A stretch of DNA of 64,000 bases from Neoluteolibacter marinus (GCF_014904755.1 NZ_JACZFQ010000011.1:22857-86856), one strand, 5' to 3'; shown: positions 49,839 through 60,827, counted from the first letter of the stretch. The notes: generated from the sequence alone by a model not told the origin. Numbers and translations: made by a program.

Positions 49839-50930
49839 TCAGGGCGCGGCAAGGTCGCCGGGCTGGACGGTGGTGAAAGCAATCCGGCGATAGCCATCGG
49901 TTTCGTAGGCGATGGCGATGGTGCCATCGGGGAGCACGCCGAGATGGCTGTAGGCGGCGTCCCCCTCCTTGATAACCTTGGCGAGGGGCCAGGTTTTCCC
50001 TTCATCGGTCGATCCGCGGAGCGTCAGATTTTCCCGCCCCTTGCGGGAGGCAGGATTGCAGAAGAGAAGGAGTCCGGGTTTGTCGCCAGCGGGGAGCGAA
50101 TGGCGGACGAAGGCGGCCATGCACTGGGGCTCCGGGAGCTGCGTGTCCCAGACGGTCTCCCCCCAGGTTTCCCCGCCGTCCTTGCTGATGGCCACCGCGC
50201 GGTCGCGCTTCGGTGAACCGTGGTTGCGCATGTTGAGCATCAGGTCGCCGTTCGCGAGTTCCGCCAATTCGCATTCGTTGGTGTGGAGGGCGGCGTAGGT
50301 GCTCGAGGACTTCCAGGATTTGCCCGAATCGTCGGAGTAGATGGCGTGGGCGCGGTAGCCGTCGGCCTCGCGATGATTCACTCCGATGACGAGGCGGCCC
50401 TGGTGCTGGCCTTTTGAAATGACCGAGCCCTTCCCGGGGCCGGGAACGAACCAGCTCCAGGCGGGATCTTTCACCTGCCGCGTGATGTCCTCGGGACGGC
50501 TCCAGGTGAGGCCGTCGTCATGGCTGCGGCTGAGGTAGAGGTGGCGGGCGTTCGGCCCGAATCCACCTTCGGTCTTCGACTCGGGAACATGAGTCCAGGA
50601 GGTCAAGAGGAGGACGTCGCCGGTGGCTGGATCGACGATCGGGCAGGCATTGCCGATGGTGTCCGGGCCGAAATCCTGAAGCACGACTTCCTCCGACCAC
50701 GACCGGCCGCCGTCGGTGGAGCGCCGCATCACGGTCTCGATGTCACCATGGTCGGCGGCGCCATTGCGGCGGAGTTCCGCGAAGGCGAGGAGGGTTCCCC
50801 GGGAGGTCACCGCGAGGGTGGGAATGCGGTAGGTGTGGCGGGGAGCCTTGCCGGTTCCGACGAAGAGGTCCTGGTTTGCCGAGGCTACTATCGTCAGTAA
50901 AGAGGCGAGAAAAATCGATATCGTGCGCAT
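49839..50930 (-). CDS. Exported sialidase (exo-alpha-sialidase)
   Basis: A 363-residue secreted beta-propeller enzyme. The signal peptide is MRTISIFLASLLTIVASA. The sialidase RIP motif is in HTYRIPTLA, and five Asp boxes of the form SxDxGxxW are visible: STDGGRSW, SHDDGLTW, SDDSGKSW, SKDGGETW and STDEGKTW. Other catalytic residues lie in the expected order (ELRRNGAADHGD near the N-terminus; NECELAELANGDLMLNMRN; the late Tyr in SHLGVLPDGTIAIAYETD). It would cleave sialic acid from host or algal glycoproteins or glycans. Start placed where the signal peptide begins. Confidence 0.92.
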   Translation of the reverse strand: MRTISIFLASLLTIVASANQDLFVGTGKAPRHTYRIPTLAVTSRGTLLAFAELRRNGAADHGDIETVMRRSTDGGRSWSEEVVLQDFGPDTIGNACPIVDPATGDVLLLTSWTHVPESKTEGGFGPNARHLYLSRSHDDGLTWSRPEDITRQVKDPAWSWFVPGPGKGSVISKGQHQGRLVIGVNHREADGYRAHAIYSDDSGKSWKSSSTYAALHTNECELAELANGDLMLNMRNHGSPKRDRAVAISKDGGETWGETVWDTQLPEPQCMAAFVRHSLPAGDKPGLLLFCNPASRKGRENLTLRGSTDEGKTWPLAKVIKEGDAAYSHLGVLPDGTIAIAYETDGYRRIAFTTVQPGDLAAP

Positions 50931-51043
50931 GGAGTGCGGGTGAAAACTGCCCGTCCGGCGCAAATCTGTCACAGGGTTGATTTCGTCGGGGTGCCCGGGC
51001 ATCGTCGGGAATCGACCGCGACGGATCCATTCACATCACCGGC

Positions 51044-51970
51044 ATGGGCCTGGCCGGTTGCTGCCTGGCTTGGCAGCTATCGTTCGCGGGACGTGCCTTC
51101 AGTTGGCACGACGAGGTGTGGGACGGGGCCTCGTCGCGGGTCGCGGCGGGGATGATCAACCCGGTGACCGGCAAGAATTTCAACCCGAGCTGGCGGCTGG
51201 CGGAGTTCCTGCCCGAGGCGGAGGCCTTTTTCCGGAAGGTGGGTGAAATCACCGGCAGGCAGTTGTGGTTTCCCTTCCCGGTGTGGCGAATGGCCGGGGA
51301 GCAGGAGTGGCCGAAGTTCCTGGAAAAGATCGCGGCGCCGGAGACCCAGCCGTGGGTTGCCGGGGTGGAGGAATCTGTGTCCGGTTGGCGCGGGGCGGTG
51401 GTTCTGCGCGGCGGCGCGCGGGTGGCGACGCGGGACTTTTGCGAGGTGACCCGGGCGCATTTCGCGGCCCAGCAGGCCGAGGTCGCCGGAGCGGCGAGGC
51501 TGGTGCTCTGTGAGGGCGCGGCGGGCTTGATCGGTGGCCGGCTGGGGCACCATCGCTGTGCCAAAGGGGAGATCCTGAGTTTGCGGGCACCAAGCTGGCG
51601 GAGCGACCGGATGGTAATCGGTGCCGGGGGCTGGCTGGTGCCGACCGGTGAGGGGACTTTCAAGGCCGGCTCGACCTACGTCTGGGACCGGCTGGATGGA
51701 ACACCGACGAAGGAAGGCCGGGAAGCAGTCGAGCGGATCGCCCGGCGATTGGGGGGCGATGATTTCGAGGTCATCGACCATGAGGCCGGGATCCGGCCGA
51801 TCGTTCGCCGCAGCCAGCCGGTGATCGGCCCCCTGCCGGACGGGCGGGTAATCTTCAATGGTCTTGGCTCGAAGGGGTCGCTTTACGCTCCGGGAGTCGC
51901 GACTCGACTCGAGCGCTGGCTGACGGGGGAGGCAGGCTTGGATCCCGAGCTGGATGTGGGCGGGCTCTGA
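51044..51970 (+). CDS. DAO-family FAD-dependent oxidoreductase, start uncertain
   Basis: A protein of 308 residues if started at ATG 51044 (MGLAGCCLAWQL), but the FAD-binding loop GxGxAG then begins at the first residue and lacks its first strand. The upstream frame reads IHITGMGLAG with no ATG, GTG or TTG before a stop at 50978, so an ATT start at 51029 or an upstream error is possible. Further features: GMINPVTGKNF, GGARVATRDFCEVT and the C-terminal GLGSKGSLYAPGVATRLERWL, as in glycine/D-amino-acid oxidases. Substrate unknown. The divergent sialidase gene starts about 100 bases away. Confidence 0.8.
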   Translation: MGLAGCCLAWQLSFAGRAFSWHDEVWDGASSRVAAGMINPVTGKNFNPSWRLAEFLPEAEAFFRKVGEITGRQLWFPFPVWRMAGEQEWPKFLEKIAAPETQPWVAGVEESVSGWRGAVVLRGGARVATRDFCEVTRAHFAAQQAEVAGAARLVLCEGAAGLIGGRLGHHRCAKGEILSLRAPSWRSDRMVIGAGGWLVPTGEGTFKAGSTYVWDRLDGTPTKEGREAVERIARRLGGDDFEVIDHEAGIRPIVRRSQPVIGPLPDGRVIFNGLGSKGSLYAPGVATRLERWLTGEAGLDPELDVGGL

Positions 51971-51989
51971 AGGGGGCGCTTCCTTGACT

Positions 51990-52077
51990 GAGGGAGCGCC
52001 GGCCGGCGGAGCGCCGACTTCAGTCGGCTTGGAGTTGTCCGCAGTCTGTCGAAGCCGGATGAATCCGGCGCTCCCTC
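51990..52077. repeat. 88-bp palindromic intergenic element
   Basis: Outer arms GAGGGAGCGCCGG (51990-52002) and CCGGCGCTCCCTC (52065-52077) are perfectly complementary. Inside are two smaller hairpins: GCCGAC-TTCA-GTCGGC (52013-52028) and GCCGGAT-GA-ATCCGGC (52054-52069; this overlaps the outer arm). The element fills the gap between the oxidoreductase gene and convergent argG and resembles REP-like elements; it might terminate both transcripts. Confidence 0.85.
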
Positions 52078-52118
52078 GTTGCTGGAGTTGAGGGAGACGC
52101 CGGGGATCTTGCGGCCGA

Positions 52119-53402
<1,284 letters not shown>

Positions 53403-53529
53403 GGCGCGGGAGAACAGCATGGGGCGGGGCGGCGGGCAAGTGGGAAGGCGATGGGAATGAATGTGCCATGGGCGCGGGACCGGGTTGCGCTTGCCGGGGG
53501 AATGGTGTGAGCTGCGCCCCGTGTTCGCG

Positions 53530-54510
53530 ATGTATGTGCATGACCTCAACCCGGTGTTGATCCGATTCACCGATGCGATCCAGCTGCGTTGGTATGGCCT
53601 CGCCTATCTGGGTGCCTTCGTGGTCGGAGCCTGGTTGTTGAACGTCTTGGCGAAGCGCAAGCTGTGGGTCTTGCCGCCGGGGGCGGCAGGGGACTTCATC
53701 GCGGCCGCGGCGATCTTCGGGGTCTTCATCGGCGGCCGGCTTGGCTACATGCTTTGGTACTACCCGAAGGCGCATGGCTGGGACTGGATCAACCAGGATC
53801 CGCTGATGCTTTTCAAGGTATGGGAAGGCGGCATGGCCAGCCACGGCGGCATCCTCGGGCTGGTGATCTTCACCTGGGTCTACGCACGGCGGAAGAAGGT
53901 TTCCTGGCGCGGTCTGGGCGACGGGCTGTGCGTGGTGTCACCGCTGGGTTTGTTTTTCGGGCGGATGGCGAATTTCATCAACGGCGAGCTCTACGGCCGG
54001 ATCGCCGACGGGGTGCCGTGGGCGATGAAGTTCCCGCGGGCCTTGATCGAGCAGGACAAGGCCGAGGGCCTGGAGTTCTCCGCTGCCATGGATGCCGCCT
54101 CCCAAGCTTCCGACCAGCTTAAGGTGCCGATTCACTTCGAGCAATTCCTCGCCGTCCAGCGGCACTCTCCCGCCGTGTCCCGGGCCATCGAGCCCTTCCT
54201 GCTGCCCCGCCATCCGTCGCAGCTCTATGAAGGGCTGCTGGAGGGACTTGTCTTGTTCGCGATCCTATGGACGGTCCGGATCCGCTGCCCGAAGGCTCCG
54301 CCCGGCGTTTTGACCGGGTTGTTCTTCGTGTTCTACGCGATCTTCCGGATCTTCGCCGAGCAGTTCCGGGAACCGGATTCGGAGCTGGTGATGGGAGGCT
54401 TGCTGACGAGCGGCCAGTTCCTCTCCCTGTTCATGATCGTCGCCGGGATCGGCTTCCTCGCCTCGGCGCGCTTCGTGAAAGGCTCCGCGCCGGCGCTCAA
54501 GGAACCCTGA
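53530..54510 (+). CDS. lgt: Prolipoprotein diacylglyceryl transferase
   Basis: A 326-residue inner-membrane enzyme that transfers diacylglycerol from phosphatidylglycerol to lipobox cysteines. The Lgt signature [14 protein letters not shown] is present, as is the essential SHGGILG segment and the [13 protein letters not shown] motif. Seven membrane helices are seen. Between the signature and RHPSQ there is an insertion of about 50 residues ([21 protein letters not shown] and following) that is longer than in E. coli. The start could be GTG 53521 (three residues more). Divergent from argG. Its 3' end overlaps the next gene by 14 bases. Confidence 0.92.
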   Translation: MYVHDLNPVLIRFTDAIQLRWYGLAYLGAFVVGAWLLNVLAKRKLWVLPPGAAGDFIAAAAIFGVFIGGRLGYMLWYYPKAHGWDWINQDPLMLFKVWEGGMASHGGILGLVIFTWVYARRKKVSWRGLGDGLCVVSPLGLFFGRMANFINGELYGRIADGVPWAMKFPRALIEQDKAEGLEFSAAMDAASQASDQLKVPIHFEQFLAVQRHSPAVSRAIEPFLLPRHPSQLYEGLLEGLVLFAILWTVRIRCPKAPPGVLTGLFFVFYAIFRIFAEQFREPDSELVMGGLLTSGQFLSLFMIVAGIGFLASARFVKGSAPALKEP

Positions 54511-55231
54511 CCGGATCGATCCGCTCGGTGGTGAAGCGGACCACCACCATGCACTTTCCACTCTGCATCGAGGTGCCGAGCAAGGCCGAGCCGCCGCCCT
54601 CGAGGCGCCAGAGGTGGGAGCCCAGGAACATGTCGTTCTGGAGCTGGTCGGGATCCGGGAGGTGTCCCGCCTGGATCGGCGTCCCGTGAAGCATGGTGAG
54701 GATCTTGGCCAGTTCCTCCCAGTTCTCCTTGATGCTGGAGTTGTAGGAAGTGCGAGGCGTCGATTGCGATTGAAGCGTCAACTCCTTGAGATTGTCCCCG
54801 GGAGACCAATCGAAATAGAGTTCGCACTGGAGTCCACCGATCTTCTCCTTGGTCCGGAAGATGCCGTTGATGCCGGTGCGGCCGATGAATGTTTCATCAA
54901 GGCCGCCCTCGACGAACTTGCTCTCCTTGAGCTTGCGGATGACCTCGTCGCGGCTGTCTCCAAAGCAGAGCTTGTCGAAGATCGCGCTCTCGTCGGGAAG
55001 CGGATCGCCGTCCTTCATGCCCTTGAGCCAGATCTTGTCCTGCTCGTGGAGATTGGAGAGGTTGACGGTGATCTCCTTGCCGTTCGACTGGAGGATGGTG
55101 ACCTCGCGGGTGTCGTGGCTGACATAGCTTCCGCTGATGGTCTTGCTACCATCCAAGCTCTTCCAAAGACGATCTTCCGCCTGCAGGGCGGGAATGGCGC
55201 AAGTCAATAAGATGAGGAGGTGACGTTGCAT
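54497..55231 (-). CDS. Exported SHD1-domain protein
   Basis: A 244-residue exported protein with the signal peptide MQRHLLILLTCAIPALQA. Residues 20-75 form an SHD1-type small barrel (RLWKSLDGSKTISGSYVS, then ITVNLSNLHEQDKIWL). A second alpha/beta part (from about residue 90, FDKLCFGDSRDEVIRKLKES) looks like a further domain with a helix of the kind seen in small secreted proteins; no catalytic residues are evident. Codon usage is lower in GC than for neighbouring genes. A second SHD1 protein is at 20929-22518. Function unknown. Confidence 0.78.
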   Translation of the reverse strand: MQRHLLILLTCAIPALQAEDRLWKSLDGSKTISGSYVSHDTREVTILQSNGKEITVNLSNLHEQDKIWLKGMKDGDPLPDESAIFDKLCFGDSRDEVIRKLKESKFVEGGLDETFIGRTGINGIFRTKEKIGGLQCELYFDWSPGDNLKELTLQSQSTPRTSYNSSIKENWEELAKILTMLHGTPIQAGHLPDPDQLQNDMFLGSHLWRLEGGGSALLGTSMQSGKCMVVVRFTTERIDPVRVP

Positions 55232-55268
55232 AGTAAGCAAGAAACGCCACGGTCCCGGAAAAGTTAAC

Positions 55269-55305
55269 AAAAAAAATCCCGGCAGGGCATAGGCCGCTGC
55301 CGGGA
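55269..55305 (-). terminator. Rho-independent terminator of the TIGR04073 gene
   Basis: On the minus strand TCCCGGCAG pairs with CTGCCGGGA (positions 55297-55305 and 55277-55285) and is followed by a run of eight T (positions 55276 to 55269). It lies 29 bases downstream of the stop of the gene at 55334-55765. Confidence 0.85.
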
Positions 55306-55333
55306 TGAGATTGGATTCGTCGTAACCGACGGA

Positions 55334-55765
55334 TTACCAGCGCTGCGTGCGAGCGTGGAAATAATAGGTCTCGAAGCCGAGTTCCGGCGGGAATTCCGAG
55401 AGGCCGTCGTGCGGGTTCATCTGCATCCGATTGTCCTCGCCGCAGCGCTCATACGGCGGCTTGAAGGTGCCACGGTAGGTGGGGCAGGTGAAGGTGAAGA
55501 GCTCGTAGAAGCCGTAGCCGAGGCGCTTGAGCGCACGGTTGGTGCCATCGACCGCGCCGTAGGACCAGCCAGCCTTGCGGCCGTAGTCATCGGACTTGCG
55601 CACGATTTGCTCCGGGATCTCCATGAAGCCGTAGAGGATGTTGCTGACGGCACGGCCGAGCTTGCGGGTCGCCGTGTAGGTCGATCCCGGAGGGGCCTGG
55701 ATGTCGGCGGAGGCCATGCCGCCGAGGGCGAGCGTGGCGGTAGCGAGAATGGCGAGTTTTTTCAT
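55334..55765 (-). CDS. Exosortase-system-associated protein, TIGR04073-like
   Basis: A 143-residue exported protein (signal peptide MKKLAILATATLALGGMASA). The body matches the TIGR04073 pattern: TRKLGRAVSNILYGFMEIPEQIVRK, then GWSYGAVDGTNRALKRLGYGFYELFTF and a C-terminal FPPELGFETYYFHAR. Proteins of this type occur in Verrucomicrobia and relatives that have exosortase/PEP-CTERM sorting, though a direct role in sorting has not been shown. No exosortase gene or PEP-CTERM tail is in the window. A terminator follows. Confidence 0.82.
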   Translation of the reverse strand: MKKLAILATATLALGGMASADIQAPPGSTYTATRKLGRAVSNILYGFMEIPEQIVRKSDDYGRKAGWSYGAVDGTNRALKRLGYGFYELFTFTCPTYRGTFKPPYERCGEDNRMQMNPHDGLSEFPPELGFETYYFHARTQRW

Positions 55766-55880
55766 GTGCTGGGGTCACCCTAGAAATCCGGGTGAGGGGT
55801 TGGCAACGGGAAAGTGATGCAGAAAGCGGGATTTCGACGGGCATCCGGACGCTTGGTGCCGGTGCCCGTTTATCCCGTGA

Positions 55881-57485
55881 TTACAATGTCACCCCGGTGG
55901 CGGAGAGGACGCCGGGGATGGCACGGATGGCGGTCATCAGCTCCTCGGACAGCGGGGCGTCGAGTTCGATGATGGTCAGCGCGTTGCCCTGCGACTTGTT
56001 GCGGGCGAGCGACAGGTTGGCGATGTTCTGGCTGGCATTGCCGAGCAGCGTGCCGAGGGCGCCGACGATGCCGGGGCGGTCGTCGTTGCGGACGATGAGG
56101 AAATTGCCGGAGATGTTGGTGTCGACGTAAAGGCGGTCGATTTCCACAATCCGCGGCGAGCGGCCGATGATAGTGCCGGCGACCCGGTAGCGTTCATCGC
56201 CCTTGCGAAGTTCGGCGACGAGCAATTCGTTGTATTCGGTCTTGGCGTTGATCGTCGACTCGACGAGGTCGAGGCCGAGCTGTTGGGCGATGGCCGGGGC
56301 GTTGACGATGTTGACCTGGCCGTCGGGGCGGGAGGCTTCGAGCAGCGCCATCAAGGCGGTGCGGGAGACCAGACCGGTGTCCTTTTTCGCCAGCGGGCCG
56401 TGGTAGGAAACGCGGATCGAATCGGGGTTCTCCGGGCCGAGCTTGGCGAGGAGCTTTCCGAGGGCGCTGGCGAGATTGAGATAGGGGCCGACTTCGGCCA
56501 GGGCCGAGGCGTCCAGCGACGGCATGTTGATCGCGTTACGGATCTCGCCGGTGACGAGGAAGTCGCGGATTTGCTCGGCGACCTGAATGCCGACGTTCTC
56601 CTGGGCTTCGTTGGTCGAGGCACCGAGGTGGGGAGTGAACACGACGTGCTTGCCGAGGGTGAAAAGCGGGTGGTCGGCCGACGGCGGCTCGTTTTCGAAG
56701 ACATCGAGAGCGCAGCCGGCGATGTGGCCCGAATCGATGGCCGCCTTGAGGGCCGCCTCGTCGACGAGGCCGCCGCGGGCGCAGTTGACCACCAGCGCGC
56801 CCTTGTTCATCAGGGCGAGGCGATCGTTGTTGAGGATGTGCTTGGTCTCGTCGGTCAGCGGTACGTGGAGGGTCACGACATCGGCGCCCTTCAGGGCTTC
56901 ATCGGGCGTCTTGGCGAGCTCGATCTTCAGCTCGTCGGCGCGGGCCTGGCTGAGGAAGGGGTCGTACGCGACGACCTGCATGTTGAAGGCCTGGGCGCGC
57001 TTGGCGAACTCGCTGCCGATGCGGCCCATGCCGAGGACGGCGAGGCGCTTGGTGTTGAGCTCGATCCCCTGATAGGCCTTGCGGGCGGCGGCGAAGTCGC
57101 CTTTGAGCACGGCGGGGTGGGCCGGGCCGATGTTGCGGGCGGCGCTGAGCATCAGCGTGAAGGCGTGCTCTGCGGTGGAAATCGTGTTGCCGGTGGGCGT
57201 GTTCATCACGATCACGCCGTGGTCGGTGGCTGCCTGGCGGTCGATGTTGTCGACGCCGACGCCGGCACGGCCGATCGCCTTGAGATTCTTGGCGGCGGCG
57301 AGGACCTCGCGGGTCACCTTGGTTTGGGAGCGGACGACGAGGCCGTGATATTCGCCGATGATTTTCAGCAGCTCCTCGGGCGGGAGGCCGGTTTTGACAT
57401 CGACCTCGACGCCGGGGGCGGCGGCAAGGGCGGCGACGCCGATTTCCGAAATGGGATCCGAAACGAGAACGCGGTAGGTGGCCAT
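55881..57485 (-). CDS. serA: D-3-phosphoglycerate dehydrogenase (long type with ACT domain)
   Basis: A 534-residue enzyme that oxidises 3-phosphoglycerate, the first step of serine synthesis. Catalytic and cofactor motifs: [15 protein letters not shown] (NAD loop), [11 protein letters not shown] (Arg), DVFENEPP (Glu) and [13 protein letters not shown] (His). After the dehydrogenase domain an ASB domain (about 315-450) and a C-terminal ACT domain ([20 protein letters not shown]) follow, where serine feedback usually acts. It diverges from ilvD across 443 bases. Confidence 0.95.
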   Translation of the reverse strand: MATYRVLVSDPISEIGVAALAAAPGVEVDVKTGLPPEELLKIIGEYHGLVVRSQTKVTREVLAAAKNLKAIGRAGVGVDNIDRQAATDHGVIVMNTPTGNTISTAEHAFTLMLSAARNIGPAHPAVLKGDFAAARKAYQGIELNTKRLAVLGMGRIGSEFAKRAQAFNMQVVAYDPFLSQARADELKIELAKTPDEALKGADVVTLHVPLTDETKHILNNDRLALMNKGALVVNCARGGLVDEAALKAAIDSGHIAGCALDVFENEPPSADHPLFTLGKHVVFTPHLGASTNEAQENVGIQVAEQIRDFLVTGEIRNAINMPSLDASALAEVGPYLNLASALGKLLAKLGPENPDSIRVSYHGPLAKKDTGLVSRTALMALLEASRPDGQVNIVNAPAIAQQLGLDLVESTINAKTEYNELLVAELRKGDERYRVAGTIIGRSPRIVEIDRLYVDTNISGNFLIVRNDDRPGIVGALGTLLGNASQNIANLSLARNKSQGNALTIIELDAPLSEELMTAIRAIPGVLSATGVTL

Positions 57486-57928
57486 GGCCCGGGCGACATA
57501 GGTCCGGCAGGACGTGCTGGCAAGAGCAGGAGCGTCAGATTCGCGTCACCACGGTGTAAAGGCCCCCGCATCGCCCCACGATGGAGCACTGCTTGCCCTT
57601 GCCGGACGCTCTCCCGACGTTGGATTTTGGGTTTCACCAGCTACCCCTGGGTTTGGGACCACTGGCAATTTCGGCGGGAGAGCGACGCGGCAAGAGCAGC
57701 AACCTGCAATTAACGCGGTATTTACATCGGATGTTATTTGCGGCCACGGCAAGAGGATTTTCTGACTTCGCCCAAAAATCTTAGACAAAAGGTCCTGTAT
57801 TCACCAAGTGGTGGCCGTAGGAGCGGACGGAAGAACCGGACCGGAGACATTTTTCCGCCGGAGAATGTCCGGGGCCTGGATCACTCGGCTCTTGGCGGCG
57901 CGCCGCGGCCCGCCTATTTTTCCAGTCG
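57486..57928. other. serA-ilvD intergenic region
   Basis: A 443-base gap between divergent biosynthetic genes. Its right half (about 57690-57800) is AT-rich and is the best candidate for promoter DNA. A short frame beginning MLFAATARGF (from about 57732) ends after 17 codons and is not rich in Leu, Ile or Val codons, so no attenuator peptide is evident. No T-box, riboswitch or strong terminator was recognised. Nothing else is seen. Confidence 0.4.
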
Positions 57929-59629
57929 ATGTCCGACGCCAGCCGCCCCTTTTCCTCGCCCATGCTCGACGGTCCCGATCGTGCGCCGTCGCGTGCGATG
58001 CTTTATGCCGTCGGATTCAAAAAGGAGGATTTTTCCAAGCCGAACATCGGTATCGCGTCGACCTGGTCGCAGGTCACGCCCTGCAACATCCATATCGACC
58101 GCCTGGCGAAAGAGTCTGCCAAGGGAGCGGATGCGGCAGGGGGCAAGTCGGTGATTTTCAACACCATCACCATTTCCGACGGGATCTCGATGGGAACCGA
58201 GGGAATGAAATACTCGCTGGTTTCCCGCGAGGTGATCGCGGATTCGATCGAGACCGTGGTGGGCTGCGAGGGGATGGACGGATTCGTGGCGATCGGCGGG
58301 TGTGACAAGAACATGCCGGCCTGCGTGATGGCGATGGCGCGGATGAACCGGCCGTCGGTCTTCGTCTACGGCGGCACCATCCTGCCTGGCTGCGCGACCA
58401 TCAAGGGAGAGGAAAGGGACCTCGACATCGTCTCGGTGTTCGAGGCGGTGGGCAAGCATGCGGCCGGCGAGTACTCCGACGAGGAGCTGGAAACCGTCGA
58501 GTCCTGCGCGATCCCGGGCGAGGGCTCCTGCGGCGGGATGTACACCGCCAACACGATGGCCTCGGCGATCGAGGCACTCGGGATGTCGCTGCCGAATTCT
58601 TCCGCCCAAGCCGCGGTTTCCGAGGACAAGATGCGGGACTGTTTCGATGCCGGGGCCGCGGTGATGAACATGATCCGGAGCGGCATCAAGCCCCGGGACA
58701 TCATGACCCGCAGGGCCTTCGAGAACGCCATCACGGTGGTGATCGCGCTCGGTGGGTCGACCAACGCGGTGTTGCATCTGCTGGCGATGGCGCACGCGGC
58801 CGAGGTGGAGCTTTCCATCGACGACTTCACGGAGATCGGCAAGCGCGTCCCCTTGCTCGCTGACCTGAAGCCGTCCGGCAAATACTCGATGGCGGCCTTG
58901 GTGAAAATCGGCGGCACCGTGCCGCTGTTGCGCATCCTCCTCGAGGCCGGGCTGCTGCACGGCGACTGCCTGACGGTCACCGGCAAGACGCTCGCGGAGA
59001 ATCTCGCGAACTCGCCGCTCCGCTACCCGGAGGACCAGCAAATCATCCGCCCGCTGGACAATCCCATCAAGAAGGACAGCCATCTGCGCATCCTCTACGG
59101 GAACCTCGCTCCCGGCGGGGCGGTCGCCAAGATCACCGGGAAGGAGGGCGAGGCCTTCACCGGACGCGCCCGCGTGTTCGACTCCGAGGACGAGGGGATG
59201 AAGGCGATTCTCGGGGGCGAGATCGTCGATGGCGACGTGATCGTGATCCGGCGTGAGGGGCCGAAGGGCGGGCCGGGCATGCGCGAAATGCTCGGGCCAA
59301 CGAGCGCCATCATGGGCCGCGGGCTGGGCAAGACCGTGGCGCTGATCACCGACGGCCGCTTCTCGGGAGGCAGCCATGGTTTCGTGGTCGGTCACATCAC
59401 GCCCGAAGCCCACGATGGCGGACCGATCGGGTTGCTGGTCGAAGGGGACGTCATCACCATCGACGCCGCGAACAACACGATCTCGGTCGATGTCGACGAG
59501 GACGCGATGAAGGCTCGCCGCGAAAACTGGACGCAGCCACCGCCGCGCTACACCCGGGGGGTTTTGGCCAAGTTCGCGAAGCTGACGACCTCGGCCAGTG
59601 AAGGCGCGGTGACGGATAAATACCTCTAA
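57929..59629 (+). CDS. ilvD: Dihydroxy-acid dehydratase
   Basis: A 566-residue iron-sulfur enzyme that dehydrates dihydroxy acids in Ile/Val synthesis. The three conserved cysteines of the cluster are in TPCNIH (Cys52), [10 protein letters not shown] and [15 protein letters not shown]. The end of the protein carries [20 protein letters not shown], typical of the IlvD/Edd family. Length and residue pattern fit IlvD rather than sugar-acid dehydratases, though the family is hard to separate by eye. It is divergent from serA. Confidence 0.93.
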   Translation: MSDASRPFSSPMLDGPDRAPSRAMLYAVGFKKEDFSKPNIGIASTWSQVTPCNIHIDRLAKESAKGADAAGGKSVIFNTITISDGISMGTEGMKYSLVSREVIADSIETVVGCEGMDGFVAIGGCDKNMPACVMAMARMNRPSVFVYGGTILPGCATIKGEERDLDIVSVFEAVGKHAAGEYSDEELETVESCAIPGEGSCGGMYTANTMASAIEALGMSLPNSSAQAAVSEDKMRDCFDAGAAVMNMIRSGIKPRDIMTRRAFENAITVVIALGGSTNAVLHLLAMAHAAEVELSIDDFTEIGKRVPLLADLKPSGKYSMAALVKIGGTVPLLRILLEAGLLHGDCLTVTGKTLAENLANSPLRYPEDQQIIRPLDNPIKKDSHLRILYGNLAPGGAVAKITGKEGEAFTGRARVFDSEDEGMKAILGGEIVDGDVIVIRREGPKGGPGMREMLGPTSAIMGRGLGKTVALITDGRFSGGSHGFVVGHITPEAHDGGPIGLLVEGDVITIDAANNTISVDVDEDAMKARRENWTQPPPRYTRGVLAKFAKLTTSASEGAVTDKYL

Positions 59630-59653
59630 GGATGCAAGCGAACTGATGCTGAG

Positions 59654-59920
59654 TCAGTTCTGTTCGGGTGAGGGTCGCGTGGCGGGGTTCTCCAAAACCG
59701 TGAGCCGCTCGTTGAGATCCTGCATGCAGGAAAAGAGGCCGCGCAGGATCTTGCAGAGCCGTTCGGCGCTGTGTGGGTCCATGGTAGCGAGCTCGGTGTC
59801 GAGGCAGCGCATCAATTCATCCTGATTATTGGCAGTCATTCGAGGGGAGATGGTCAGGTTGGGGAATTGCGCATTCCGCAACGCATTGAAATTCAGATGG
59901 GCCTGAATAGCATTTAACAT
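59654..59920 (-). CDS. Small helical protein of unknown function
   Basis: An 88-residue protein. The second half is helical and charged, with TANNQDELMRCLDTELATM and LCKILRGLFSCMQDLNERL. The start is placed at ATG 59920; MTANNQ (59839) is a shorter alternative that would leave only the helical part. Directly upstream of the ATG (59925-59940, minus strand) is AATTACGTCCGATTTT, sharing the TTACG and GTCCGATTTT words of the intergenic elements at 16 and 50 kb. Lower GC than neighbours. Real gene status is probable, not certain. Confidence 0.5.
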   Translation of the reverse strand: MLNAIQAHLNFNALRNAQFPNLTISPRMTANNQDELMRCLDTELATMDPHSAERLCKILRGLFSCMQDLNERLTVLENPATRPSPEQN

Positions 59921-59983
59921 TCCCAAAATCGGACGTAATTGAAACGCGTAGATCTACGCAAGTTAATCCGTCCCGCCGCTGGA

Positions 59984-60769
59984 TCACAGCACCTTGGCAT
60001 CCGCCAGCGTCATCCTCACGTCGCCGATGAAGATCTCCGACCGCAGCTCAACCGGGATGCGGTTGGCATCGTCGGAGAGCCAGAGCGTCGAGCTCTTCAT
60101 CTTCTTGTAGGGCAGAAGGGCTTTGGTCTTGGGATCGATCTTCTGGATCGCCACGTCGAGTTTGATGGTGTCCCGGTTCTTGAACTTTTCCCGGCCGAGG
60201 ACTTTCACGCGCATCAGGTAGGGCTTGTCGAAGGGCAAGAGCGGAAGGCTGAGGGTGTCGCCATCGGCGAGCCGGTGGCTGCGGACGTGCAGCATCGCCG
60301 AGAAAAGGTCGTGAACCGGCGTGAAGCGGAACTCGGAACCGGCGGTGGCCTGCTTGCCGCTTTTCGGGAGGCGGATCGATTGCTCGATTTTCACCCGGGT
60401 TCCCGCCCAGGTGCTGTGGGTGGTGTTGATCTCGTCACCCTCATCCTGGATGCCGACGTAGGCACGCGGCCGCAACGTGGCGGGATCGAGCCGGGAGACC
60501 AGGGCGACCTTGTGCTTGTAGAGCTTGGCGGCAATGCCGGAGCTGCCGCCGTGGGCACGCGCCACGTAGTCGGAGGGGAACTTGGGGTCGGGCTTGCCGA
60601 AAGTGAAGGTCAGTTCGCCGGCGTTCACCATACCATTCCACGACAGGCGGTAGGTGAATTGCTGGGGGGCCAGCTTCGGATGCGGACCCAGCTTCGCCGG
60701 CGTGATCTCCGATTTCCAATCCGCCAGGGCGGTCAGGCTGAGGGCGAGTAGCGCGGCGAGGACTTTCAT
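59984..60769 (-). CDS. Exported DUF3108 protein
   Basis: A 261-residue exported protein (signal peptide to about LSLTALA). The DUF3108 pattern is seen: YRLSWNGMVNAGELTFTF near residue 40, then HDLFSAMLHVRSHRL and the closing LWLSDDANRIPVELRSEIFIGDVRMTL. Members are beta-rich periplasmic or outer-membrane proteins; the function is unknown. It lies downstream of bioB with 78 bases between. Confidence 0.88.
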   Translation of the reverse strand: MKVLAALLALSLTALADWKSEITPAKLGPHPKLAPQQFTYRLSWNGMVNAGELTFTFGKPDPKFPSDYVARAHGGSSGIAAKLYKHKVALVSRLDPATLRPRAYVGIQDEGDEINTTHSTWAGTRVKIEQSIRLPKSGKQATAGSEFRFTPVHDLFSAMLHVRSHRLADGDTLSLPLLPFDKPYLMRVKVLGREKFKNRDTIKLDVAIQKIDPKTKALLPYKKMKSSTLWLSDDANRIPVELRSEIFIGDVRMTLADAKVL

Positions 60770-60827
60770 CGGCCCCTAAGACTCCGCGCGCTGTCCCGGC
60801 ATTCAAGGGGAAATCGGGACGGTTCTG

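Noticed and set aside
49791..50216. Reading frame starting MSDFAPF after intergenic copy 2
   Set aside because: Runs antisense through the sialidase gene and lacks any motif; only the first few codons could be a leader peptide.
57486..57928. T-box or attenuator leader of ilvD
   Set aside because: No T-box core, no Leu/Ile/Val-rich leader peptide and no terminator/antiterminator pair were found.
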